A stretch of DNA of 9,330 nucleotides from Bacteroidota bacterium (lineage in GTDB: Bacteria > Bacteroidota > Bacteroidia > Chitinophagales > Saprospiraceae): positions 1 to 9,330 of the forward strand of contig QQUB01000542.1 in assembly GCA_008501835.1 (NCBI GenBank). Direction: 5' to 3'. Made by a program: the position numbers and the translations under genes. Position 1 is the first letter of the stretch; every line of letters starts with the position of its first letter. Positions 1 to 6,730 of this stretch are shown here, piece after piece. The notes under the pieces were generated by a model that was not told the origin of the DNA, searched no databases, and was given only the letters and a program-made list of their open reading frames with translations.

Positions 1-1977
1 CGGATTCTGACTCAACAAAATTTCTTCCGAAATGGCATTGGCCTCAGGGTTGGTAACAAGCGACTCCCCAACCTGGGTGTTCAGGTAAAATGTATTTTGC
101 GTTTGATAAAAAGGATCAATACTCACTCCAACCCCATTAGACTGCTCATCCTGATAATTTGGATGACACAAAACACCCATGGCAGCGATGAAATGGTTTA
201 CCCGATAGAAATCCCGTTCGTCAAAGGCTCTGAAGTTCCACATACTCGCATATACCTGTTTAATGGATTTGGAAATATGCCCCTCCCACGGATGTTGGGT
301 TTTGGAAGTATATAATCCGGCACCACTAAAACCCGGGAGATCTTCATTATTCGTACTTGAACGGCACCTGATCGAAGTGCCTTCCGGGAAAGATTCATGC
401 ATAGCTTCCAATTCATCCAGCATCCACTGGGGCATATCAGCATCTCTGATATCATCCCTTAGATCATCGAGCATTTCAATGCGTGTTTCCAGATCATTGA
501 TGAAATCAGGGTCGGCTATCATTTCTTCCACCACATCATAGAAGCCATTGAATTTCATGAACTCATCATAAAAATAAAATGGCACACCAAAACCATTTGG
601 AATGGTCCCTTCCGGAAAACCAAAGGTTCTCATCGTGGCGACATTAGAACACTTCGCACCGAATATGTTGGACATCTCAAAGCTTATGGAATCCAGGGGT
701 AAAATTTCGGTCTGAGACAGATCTCTGTCGGGTATTTGTTCCTCCGTTGGCCTTATATTCTCGTACCATTCGTTGACCTCATCCAGCGTGGCTTCCCGGA
801 TAAAATAACTGTCCTCATCAACCCTGTAATAAATGTAATTACCGATCAAACTGGCGATGGAATCAATTTCAAGTGGTTCACGGATATAGGCATTAGGGAC
901 ATTATCCTGGATAGCTCTCAAATTGACGTGTGACAAAGGTGTTTGCACAACTGAAGTAATAATTCCTCCTACCCTTGGTAATGAATTCGGCAATGCATCA
1001 TACAATACAATATCTCTCGACCCGGGTGTTTCAGCCAAATCCATATGTCTGAAAAATCCATAGCCTTCCGCCTGGTTCAACGGCAGATAATCCACCTCGG
1101 CAAAATAATCTGATTCCAGGACCACATCTATCCTCGAACCCTCGAAACCGTCTTCGTACAAATTCTCATGATCCCACTCTCCACCGCTTCCGATAAAATG
1201 CTTGAAATTATTATTGAGGAACGGCATATTCGCTGCCAGTAACTCAAAAGTTTTTTGAGTATTTTCTATGGAATGGGCGTTGCCAAAGGAATAATTAAAG
1301 TAGTAACATCCTATGGCCCCATTAGGAAGTATTTCATTGGGATTATAGACTACCTCTCCCGAAGTAATATCATCTCCGGAGATATCGATAGTCGCATAAA
1401 AATTAGCATGGATATAGTGCGTTTGACTGTTGATAAAATATATCTCCGGTTCATCCGAATCCTGATTGAGGATAGCGAATTTCACAAACTCCCGGTTGTT
1501 CAGGAAGGGCGCCCAGGGAATATTGTCATTGGTAACCGCCAGGGCAGAATAGGTTTCATGGCTGTTAATGGATGTCGCCCCATCGATAAAGGGTACTGCT
1601 GCTGCATAGTTCAATGGCGCCAGCGTTGGCATATCATTGAGTTCCGTTATATCATTAATGCCATCTCCATCCGTATCCTCAGGTGTATCAATGGAATATT
1701 CGGTGATGGTATAATTCTGTAACGGGTAGGCGTCCAGTGGCTCAGAGATGATCATATTCCCATCGACGCCTGCCGTAATCGATGTAATATTCTGAAAACC
1801 GAAATTGGGCTCATGAATGGTAGTCAGCAAATAATATTTATCTGCCTGAGCTTCAATTTCCAGTTCGACCTGTCCATAATTATTTACGGAATAATTCAGG
1901 ATGGGCACGTTTTGTGCAACACAAAAAGTAGTCAACGCAAAAAAGAGAGCGAGTGTAGAAGTAAATCCTTTGATCAT
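1..1977 (-). CDS. Exported PEP-synthase/glucan-dikinase-like protein (swivel + ATP-grasp), 3' partial
   Basis: The reading frame runs uninterrupted from ATG at 1977 to the window edge (659 codons), so the C-terminus is missing. A GGAGGA site (1991-1996) lies 13 bases before the ATG. Residues 1-21 form a signal peptide ending CVAQ. Residues 101-109 (DTDGDGIND) resemble a thrombospondin type 3 calcium loop. Residues about 150-330 are a region I cannot name. At 347-355, PLSHVNLRA matches the phosphohistidine swivel motif of glucan water dikinase (LSHVSVRAR), with H350 the candidate phosphorylated residue. From about 439 a PPDK_N-type ATP-grasp follows: FGAKCSN (439-445), RCRSSTNNEDLPGFSGAG (537-554, like VRSSATAEDLP), MGVLCHPN, GVGVSIDPF and VGESLV (636-641, like GLGETLV). 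Swivel before ATP-grasp is the glucan dikinase order, unlike PpsA. The substrate is unknown. The family match is strong; catalytic activity outside the cytoplasm is inference. A T9SS sorting domain may lie beyond the window. Confidence 0.85.
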   Translation of the reverse strand, partial: MIKGFTSTLALFFALTTFCVAQNVPILNYSVNNYGQVELEIEAQADKYYLLTTIHEPNFGFQNITSITAGVDGNMIISEPLDAYPLQNYTITEYSIDTPEDTDGDGINDITELNDMPTLAPLNYAAAVPFIDGATSINSHETYSALAVTNDNIPWAPFLNNREFVKFAILNQDSDEPEIYFINSQTHYIHANFYATIDISGDDITSGEVVYNPNEILPNGAIGCYYFNYSFGNAHSIENTQKTFELLAANMPFLNNNFKHFIGSGGEWDHENLYEDGFEGSRIDVVLESDYFAEVDYLPLNQAEGYGFFRHMDLAETPGSRDIVLYDALPNSLPRVGGIITSVVQTPLSHVNLRAIQDNVPNAYIREPLEIDSIASLIGNYIYYRVDEDSYFIREATLDEVNEWYENIRPTEEQIPDRDLSQTEILPLDSISFEMSNIFGAKCSNVATMRTFGFPEGTIPNGFGVPFYFYDEFMKFNGFYDVVEEMIADPDFINDLETRIEMLDDLRDDIRDADMPQWMLDELEAMHESFPEGTSIRCRSSTNNEDLPGFSGAGLYTSKTQHPWEGHISKSIKQVYASMWNFRAFDERDFYRVNHFIAAMGVLCHPNYQDEQSNGVGVSIDPFYQTQNTFYLNTQVGESLVTNPEANAISEEILLSQNP

Positions 1978-2099
1978 AATGTTGGTTTTTTCCTCCGGTG
2001 AAAAACGGAAAGTATTTCGATGACAAAAAAACGGTCAGTTGTAGTGGGTGTCAACTATGTACGGCTTTCAAATAGCAAGTTACTTCCAGACCCCTGAAC

Positions 2100-2118
2100 T
2101 TAAGAAAACGTTTCTTAA
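2100..2118. repeat. Inverted repeat TTAAGAAA-acg-TTTCTTAA
   Basis: Two perfect 8-base arms (2100-2107 and 2111-2118) flank a 3-base centre. The centre also reads as the palindrome AAACGTTT (2106-2113), a shape seen in LacI-family operators. It lies 123 bases upstream of the ATG of the exported dikinase-like gene, so an operator role is possible. The loop is too short and the stem too AT-rich for a good terminator. The role is inference. Confidence 0.35.
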
Positions 2119-2381
2119 AAACCAACACTTTTTGGTATTAAGCTAAGGGGCGACAAATTAAAGTTTTTGTGGGGTGAGAAAAAGAATGTTCTTGATTTTA
2201 TGTTGGTTGGCAATTTAGTTGAAAACATATATGTATTTTATTTAAATTAATTGTAAATTGATCGGTGAATTAAAATTTAATTCAATTTCTTTTTCGCCTA
2301 CTTGAGCTTGACACACATACCACTTCGACAAACCAAAATAATGAGAACAATCTTGCCTAATTTAAGAAGAAATTCAATAAA

Positions 2382-2389
2382 TAAATTTG
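2382..2389 (+). promoter_or_regulatory. Possible Bacteroidota -7 element TAAATTTG
   Basis: The octamer matches the Bacteroidota -7 consensus TAnnTTTG and sits 121 bases before the ATG at 2511. The nearest TTG upstream (2353-2355) is about 26 bases away, longer than the usual spacing of about 20, so this is a weak candidate. Confidence 0.2.
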
Positions 2390-2390
2390 G

Positions 2391-2460
2391 AGTTGAGGAT
2401 GAAGGGATCCGAACTCATGACTTAGTCTACACCCCGACCAAGCTGACAAATATGTATTGC
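2391..2460 (-). pseudogene. tRNA-like remnant (degenerate)
   Basis: Read on the minus strand, the stretch has GTCAGCTTGGTC, resembling a tRNA D-arm, then GTCATGAGTTCGGATCCC, resembling a variable loop and T-arm with the TTCG motif. Between them only about 13 bases remain, including the palindrome GACTAAGTC, where a full tRNA has the end of the D-stem and a 17-base anticodon arm. The T-stem pairs ATGAG with TTCAT but leaves a loop of 10 rather than 7. I see no acceptable anticodon loop. It could be a decayed tRNA or an attachment-site fragment, or chance similarity. Confidence 0.25.
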
Positions 2461-2510
2461 ATGTGAGTTAAAAACCGATAAAAAACTAATTGTTACTAGA
2501 AAATAGACGA

Positions 2511-3752
2511 ATGAAACTGAAAACTACACTTGGAATTCTTTTTGCTTTTATCTGTATTTCATTAAATGCACAATCTGATTTTAGAGATGGGTTTATTATC
2601 AACAATAAACAGGATACCATTTATGGCTTTTTAGATTATCGAGGGAGCATTTCTAATGCTGAAAAATGTATTTTTAGAAAAGACATTAAATCCGAAAACA
2701 TAACCTATTCTCCAGAAGAAATTAAGGGTTTCCGATTCACGGATAGTAAATATTACATATCAAGATCAGTTGAAATTGATGGTGAAGCAAGGCCATTGTT
2801 TTTAGAATATCTACTCAATGGAATTGTTGACATTTTCTATTACCGTGATGAAATTGGAGATCATTATTTTGTCGATAATGGCGATGGGACTCTTTATGAG
2901 TTGAAGAATGAAGAAAAAGAAGTTGTTGTAGATGGCACCAGGTATATCCAAGAATCAAACGAATATATCGGAGTCTTGAAATATACTTTTAAAGATAGTT
3001 ATGAGATACTTCAAAAAGTTGACAACATTAGTTTGGATCATCGCTCATTAATTAAGATTACCTATGATTATCACCATAAAGTATGTACCGATGGTCAGAA
3101 ATGTATAATCTATGAAAAGAAACTCCCAAAAATTAAGAAGAAAATAGGTGTATTTTTTGGTGCTAAAGGTATGTCACTCTCACAAACCAGAGAATATGTA
3201 GATAAACTCTATTATTTAGAAGATAGCGAATTTGGATTTGAGATTTTCCCAACTTATGGCCTGTTTTACAATATGGATATGCCAAATATAAATGAGAGGT
3301 TTTATCTTCAATTTGAATGTGCATACTCACAAACTAGTTTTACAACATCAAACTCATTCATTGATCCTGTTTATAGCAGAACTCATTTGAATGATATTAG
3401 CTTGAAAATGAAAACAATTAATAGTAGCGTCTTCTTGAAATACGAATTCCCTCAAGGAAAAATACGACCAACATTTGAGGGTGGAGGGTTTTTTAATTAT
3501 CATTTCCAGACGAATTATCAAAGAGACCTTGAAGTAATACATGCATGGGGTAACACATATTTTACCAATCAAACAAATGTTAGTCCATTTAAAAATTCTG
3601 ATTACGGTATAATTTTAGGTATTGGATTAAATGGTAATTACGTGAAGGAAAAAGAATTATTTTTGGATTTTAGATACCAAAGAGGCCTTGGAATGTTATC
3701 AAGATTGAATACAAATACGTTTTCAATTAATATAGGATTTCAAATTTGGTAA
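2511..3752 (+). CDS. Predicted outer-membrane beta-barrel protein, function unknown
   Basis: The protein has 413 residues from ATG 2511. I prefer this start to the TTG at 2490 because it puts the signal peptide (residues 1-20, MKLKTTLGILFAFICISLNA) at the N-terminus. Residues about 24-200 resemble the start of many Bacteroidota hypothetical proteins: GFIINNKQDTIYGFLDY (27-43), then alternating polar and hydrophobic segments that suggest beta structure. From about 211 (KIGVFFGAKG) to the end the pattern fits a PorT/OmpA-like barrel: short amphipathic strands rich in Gly, Tyr and Phe (YGLFYNMD, FYLQFECAY, FEGGGFFNYHF, GIILGIGLNGNY, LFLDFRYQRGLG). The last residues, FSINIGFQIW, end in an aromatic as barrel insertion signals do. 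No catalytic motif is visible. It stands alone, 136 bases before the next gene, and is AT-rich like its right-hand neighbour. The barrel is likely; the role is unknown. Confidence 0.75.
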   Translation: MKLKTTLGILFAFICISLNAQSDFRDGFIINNKQDTIYGFLDYRGSISNAEKCIFRKDIKSENITYSPEEIKGFRFTDSKYYISRSVEIDGEARPLFLEYLLNGIVDIFYYRDEIGDHYFVDNGDGTLYELKNEEKEVVVDGTRYIQESNEYIGVLKYTFKDSYEILQKVDNISLDHRSLIKITYDYHHKVCTDGQKCIIYEKKLPKIKKKIGVFFGAKGMSLSQTREYVDKLYYLEDSEFGFEIFPTYGLFYNMDMPNINERFYLQFECAYSQTSFTTSNSFIDPVYSRTHLNDISLKMKTINSSVFLKYEFPQGKIRPTFEGGGFFNYHFQTNYQRDLEVIHAWGNTYFTNQTNVSPFKNSDYGIILGIGLNGNYVKEKELFLDFRYQRGLGMLSRLNTNTFSINIGFQIW

Positions 3753-3888
3753 AATCGAGTTAAAATTCATTCGCTCATTTAATAGATTTGGGCCATTACC
3801 CAACCGGTAGAAAAATAGGTATAGCATAAGAAGTCGAAGCTGCAACCTTCAACTAACAGATAGAAAAACTTAAAACCACCAAAGCAAT
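3753..3888. other. Intergenic gap with a small GC-rich hairpin
   Basis: A stem TTGGG (3788-3792) and CCCAA (3799-3803) with a 6-base loop lies 36 bases after the stop of the beta-barrel gene. No T-run follows on the plus strand, so it is a poor intrinsic terminator. No gene and no clear promoter are seen here. Confidence 0.3.
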
Positions 3889-5124
3889 TTGAAAGAGAAT
3901 GAAATAATAATCAAGTTGATCGAATTGAAGAAATTTGATAAGGCTTTGGTAAGTATTAAAATGGCTCTTTCAGAAAATCCGGAAGAATCGGTCTACTATT
4001 ATTTTGCTTCTATTTGTCATCTCGAAAAGGATAATATTACTTTGGCAAAAGAGTTAATAGCTGAAGCAATTTTTTATGATCCGGATGAAAACATCTATAA
4101 ATTACATTTGGCCTCTATTTACCTTCAGCATGATGAACTAAAAGAATGCACGTCTCTCCTAAATGAAATCCTACCAATTAATGAAGATGAAATTGAACAA
4201 AAACTCGAATTGGATGCCTTCCTGGCATTAAGGCAAGAGGATTTTAAATACTCAGAAAAACAAGCTAAAAAAATAATTGAAATTAATCCTCAAAATTCTA
4301 ACGCCTATGGAATATTGGGATTTACCCAACTAATAGTAGGATCAAGAATAAAGGCAATGGAACATATTAGATTTGCATTAGAAATTGCCCCAGAGAATGA
4401 TTTTGCAAGATATGTCTTTTTATTAAATCAAATAATTCATAATAATATTGAATCCTCCCATAAACAGGTTTTTAACTTTTTAGCTGAGGAGCCAAACAAC
4501 CAATTTTATCTGGAAGGACTTAAACTGGTTGTATTGTCCAAAAAACAGCTGTCACGAATTATTTTAAAATTTAGAATTTTAGTCGCAAGACATTCTAAAT
4601 TAATTCAAAGGGTTTATGGAGTTGTATTTCGGATCCTCTTAATCGTTGCCTATTTCTTTTACTTAAACGGTAATTTTCTATTTGGTTTCTCAACCGCGTT
4701 ATTGTTTGCCCATTCGATAGGTACTTTTCCATTCAAAACAGTTCCGTTTGTTCAAAACCTATTTCTGATTAATAGTAAATTTCAAAGATTAATAATATCG
4801 AAAACGGAGATTATACTTTCATTTTTTTCGTTGGTCATGGCTATTGTGGGTATATATACAATTTGGTCTAATTTCGGGGAATTTAGATGGATTTCATTTG
4901 GGCTGACTGCCATATATATTAGTGGGATGCCTTTTGACTATTATTATGCAATTCAACTCAAATACAAGACGCAGTTTATGGGATTTGCTTTTGTTGCAAT
5001 TTCTATTTTTGTCAGTTTATTATTGGTAAATGATGCATGGCTTGCCTTGCCTTACATTTTAATAATTGTATTATTGATTTGCTACCCTTTATGGAAAAGA
5101 GGAGCATCTATTAAAGCTACTTGA
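3889..5124 (+). CDS. TPR-repeat protein with C-terminal multi-pass membrane domain
   Basis: This frame codes for 411 residues. The N-terminal half is tetratricopeptide repeats, at about 4-35 (FDKALVSIKMALSENPEE), 38-69, 70-97, 112-135 and 137-169 (GFTQLIVGSRIKAMEHIRFALEIAPEN), with the usual small-residue and proline positions. After a basic linker (about 218-243) come about six hydrophobic segments near 244-259, 262-279, 306-326, 333-350, 362-381 and 384-401. There is no signal peptide, so the TPR half probably faces the cytoplasm and binds a partner. The only possible start between the upstream stop (3871-3873) and the first repeat is TTG at 3889; the first in-frame ATG (3961) would cut the first repeat in half. 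No good Shine-Dalgarno site is present. Base composition is AT-rich like the preceding gene. The fold is confident; the partner and role are unknown. Confidence 0.8.
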   Translation: MKENEIIIKLIELKKFDKALVSIKMALSENPEESVYYYFASICHLEKDNITLAKELIAEAIFYDPDENIYKLHLASIYLQHDELKECTSLLNEILPINEDEIEQKLELDAFLALRQEDFKYSEKQAKKIIEINPQNSNAYGILGFTQLIVGSRIKAMEHIRFALEIAPENDFARYVFLLNQIIHNNIESSHKQVFNFLAEEPNNQFYLEGLKLVVLSKKQLSRIILKFRILVARHSKLIQRVYGVVFRILLIVAYFFYLNGNFLFGFSTALLFAHSIGTFPFKTVPFVQNLFLINSKFQRLIISKTEIILSFFSLVMAIVGIYTIWSNFGEFRWISFGLTAIYISGMPFDYYYAIQLKYKTQFMGFAFVAISIFVSLLLVNDAWLALPYILIIVLLICYPLWKRGASIKAT

Positions 5125-5242
5125 AAACGAGAACGGCTTTGTGAAATAAGTTGAAGGAAATGGACAATAACTAAAAAACCTAATAGTATTTACACCACAA
5201 CTCGACAAAACAAAAAAATAGAACCACACAGGCACATTGTAC

Positions 5243-5270
5243 GCATAGATAATTGGTTAAAAATCTATGC
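5243..5270. repeat. Inverted repeat GCATAGAT...ATCTATGC
   Basis: Perfect 8-base arms at 5243-5250 and 5263-5270 flank a 12-base AT-rich loop. Further CTATG words follow at 5278-5282 (as CTATGTT) and 5286-5292 (CTATGTG), and GGCACATTG precedes it. The hairpin could form in RNA from either strand, but no T-run follows. It is probably one unit of a dispersed intergenic repeat. Confidence 0.5.
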
Positions 5271-5294
5271 CCAAAACTATGTTCTCTATGTGAC

Positions 5295-5313
5295 TCCCGA
5301 CCTGAGTACGGGA
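5295..5313. repeat. Short GC-rich inverted repeat TCCCG...CGGGA
   Basis: Five-base arms (5295-5299 and 5309-5313) flank a 9-base loop, in an otherwise AT-rich gap. It lies directly beside the CATAG-rich repeat and may belong to the same element. No function can be assigned from sequence alone. Confidence 0.35.
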
Positions 5314-5490
5314 TGTCGTTTCGCTCCATATGTGTTAAAAAACCATTACACTTCCAATGGGCAAATGGCTTATTATGACCGTTAAATGAAAAAAAACAGC
5401 CAACAATTTGCATAAGTTAATACTCGCTGATTACTTCGCACTTCAAATGCAAGAGACCATCGTGGTCAATTGAAATGAAAGAACCTGAGC

Positions 5491-6648
5491 ATGAGTGTGA
5501 ATTTAGATGATTATTCCTACGAACTACCAGAATCAAGGATTGCCAAGCATCCGCCAAAAGAGCGGGGGACATCCAAATTATTGGTATACCGACACGGTAA
5601 TATTGAGCACCACCATTTTGGTTCCATTGTTGATCAATTACCTGAGGAGGCGACATTGGTCTTTAATGACACCAAAGTGATCCCGGCCCGGATCATCTTG
5701 CATAAGGATACGGGTGCAAGAATAGAAATCTTCTTACTCGAGCCTGTAGCTCCCTCTAAAATTCATGAGGAAGTGATGATCAGTGAAAAGTCCAGCACGT
5801 GGAAGTGTATGATCGGCAATGCCAGGAAATGGAAGCCAGGCACCCAACTGACAAGTCCTTCCCTAAATTTTACAGCAACCCGAACCGGAGAGGATGAAGT
5901 GACTTTTGAATGGGAAGGAATACCTTTTAGTCAACTGCTGACAGAGATCGGAAAAATTCCTTTGCCTCCCTACATCCATCGGGAAGTTGAGCAGGAGGAT
6001 AAGGATCGCTACCAGACCGTTTATTCAAAAATGGACGGAGCTGTGGCTGCTCCAACTGCAGGATTGCACTTTACGGATGAGATCATGAAAGAACTTACAG
6101 CTAAAGGTATCCATACCAAATACCTGACCCTCCATGTTTCTGCAGGAACTTTTCAGCCCATCAAAACGGATGACATCACCCAACACCCCATGCATAACGA
6201 GCAGGTTTGGATCCAAAAACACATTATTGAATCATTGCTCACCACCTCTCAGACCATTGCGGTAGGGACCACCTCCATGCGAACCCTGGAGAGCCTGTAC
6301 TGGTTTGGAGTACGGTTGCACCATAAAAAGCAGGATTTTCATATCCGAAAAGAAGATCCCTACGAGATGGAAGCCATTGACAGGAGGGCCGCATTGCAAA
6401 ATGTGCTGAACTATATGGATCAATACCAACTTTCTCAACTCAGCGGTCAAACAGAGATCTTTATTTACCCTGGCTATACTTTCAAGATGTGTGATGGACT
6501 TATCACCAACTATCACATGCCAAACTCCACCCTGATTCTTTTGGTCGCTGCCTTTATTGGTGAGGATTGGCGTAAGGTTTATCAGGAAGCATTGGAAAAC
6601 AACTACCGCTTTTTAAGTTACGGGGATAGCTCATTGCTGATACCTTGA
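5491..6648 (+). CDS. queA: S-adenosylmethionine:tRNA ribosyltransferase-isomerase family protein (QueA, long form)
   Basis: QueA moves the ribosyl part of S-adenosylmethionine onto 7-aminomethyl-7-deazaguanine at position 34 of tRNAs with GUN anticodons, giving epoxyqueuosine; it acts in the cytoplasm. The 385 residues keep the family motifs in order: SYELPESRIAKHPP (9-22), VFNDTKVIPARI (57-68), KIPLPPYIHR (155-164), RYQTVYSKMDGAVAAPTAGL (173-192), HPMHNEQ (232-238), VGTTSMRTLES (258-268), GQTEIFIYPGYTF (319-331), NYHMPNSTLILLVAAF (340-355) and YRFLSYGDSSLL (372-383). It is longer than E. coli QueA (356 residues): extra sequence lies at about 269-318, and WKCMIGNARKWKPG (104-117) marks the long form I recall as a second QueA-like paralogue in Bacteroidota. 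It may therefore be that paralogue rather than the canonical enzyme. ATG 5491 matches the family N-terminus. Its GC content is visibly higher than that of the two genes to its left. Confidence 0.92.
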   Translation: MSVNLDDYSYELPESRIAKHPPKERGTSKLLVYRHGNIEHHHFGSIVDQLPEEATLVFNDTKVIPARIILHKDTGARIEIFLLEPVAPSKIHEEVMISEKSSTWKCMIGNARKWKPGTQLTSPSLNFTATRTGEDEVTFEWEGIPFSQLLTEIGKIPLPPYIHREVEQEDKDRYQTVYSKMDGAVAAPTAGLHFTDEIMKELTAKGIHTKYLTLHVSAGTFQPIKTDDITQHPMHNEQVWIQKHIIESLLTTSQTIAVGTTSMRTLESLYWFGVRLHHKKQDFHIRKEDPYEMEAIDRRAALQNVLNYMDQYQLSQLSGQTEIFIYPGYTFKMCDGLITNYHMPNSTLILLVAAFIGEDWRKVYQEALENNYRFLSYGDSSLLIP

Positions 6649-6730
6649 TTTTATAATTATCAAACTTTATAGAGTTGAAGTGAGCATTTGTCATTCAAGG
6701 CTGAAAGCTTCAACATACGTTGAGAAATCT
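6649..6730. terminator. Convergent gap with possible two-way termination hairpin
   Basis: The 82 bases separate two converging genes. GTTGAAG (6674-6680) can pair with CTTCAAC (6708-6714), but the loop is 27 bases and no strong T-run follows in either direction. Termination here is expected from the gene layout; the sequence support is weak. Confidence 0.2.

Larger units (their letters stand above)
1978..2510. other. Long AT-rich intergenic region between divergent genes
   Basis: This 533-base gap separates the minus-strand dikinase-like gene from the plus-strand beta-barrel gene, so it should hold both promoters. It contains a GGAGGA Shine-Dalgarno site for the left gene (1991-1996), an inverted repeat (2100-2118), a small hairpin (ACCAA 2121-2125 with TTGGT 2132-2136), a tRNA-like remnant (about 2391-2460) and a possible promoter element for the right gene (2382-2389). 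I found no convincing protein gene. The ATG-started frame at 2341-2466 (41 codons) reads through the tRNA-like stretch and looks spurious. Confidence 0.6.
5125..5490. other. Intergenic region with CATAG/CTATG-rich repeat sequence
   Basis: The 366-base gap has no convincing gene. Its centre (about 5221-5340) holds the inverted repeats listed separately and reads like the CATAG/CTATG-rich intergenic sequences I recall from several Bacteroidota genomes. A weak promoter candidate for queA, TTTG (5407-5410) followed 20 bases later by TTACTTCG (5431-5438), departs from the TAnnTTTG consensus at two positions. A 77-codon minus-strand frame across 5180-5413 is rich in Cys, Phe and His and resembles no protein I know. 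Confidence 0.5.

Noticed and set aside
97..1722. Several plus-strand and one minus-strand frames of 60-155 codons across the left region
   Set aside because: They lie opposite or out of frame with the 659-codon minus-strand gene, whose domain motifs are unambiguous; none shows a recognisable domain.
2341..2466. 41-codon plus-strand frame starting MRTILPNLRR
   Set aside because: Its second half (EDEGIRTHDL) is the kind of peptide obtained by translating the antisense of a tRNA, and the stretch is better explained as a tRNA-like remnant.
3354..3572. 72-codon minus-strand frame inside the beta-barrel gene
   Set aside because: It is antisense to a gene with a clear signal peptide and barrel pattern, and has no recognisable domain.
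5180..5413. 77-codon minus-strand frame rich in Cys, Phe and His
   Set aside because: It covers the CATAG-rich repeat and its composition and lack of domain structure suggest a translated repeat.
5417..6516. Minus-strand frames opposite queA
   Set aside because: queA is certain from many motifs; the opposite frames are by-products of its codon usage.
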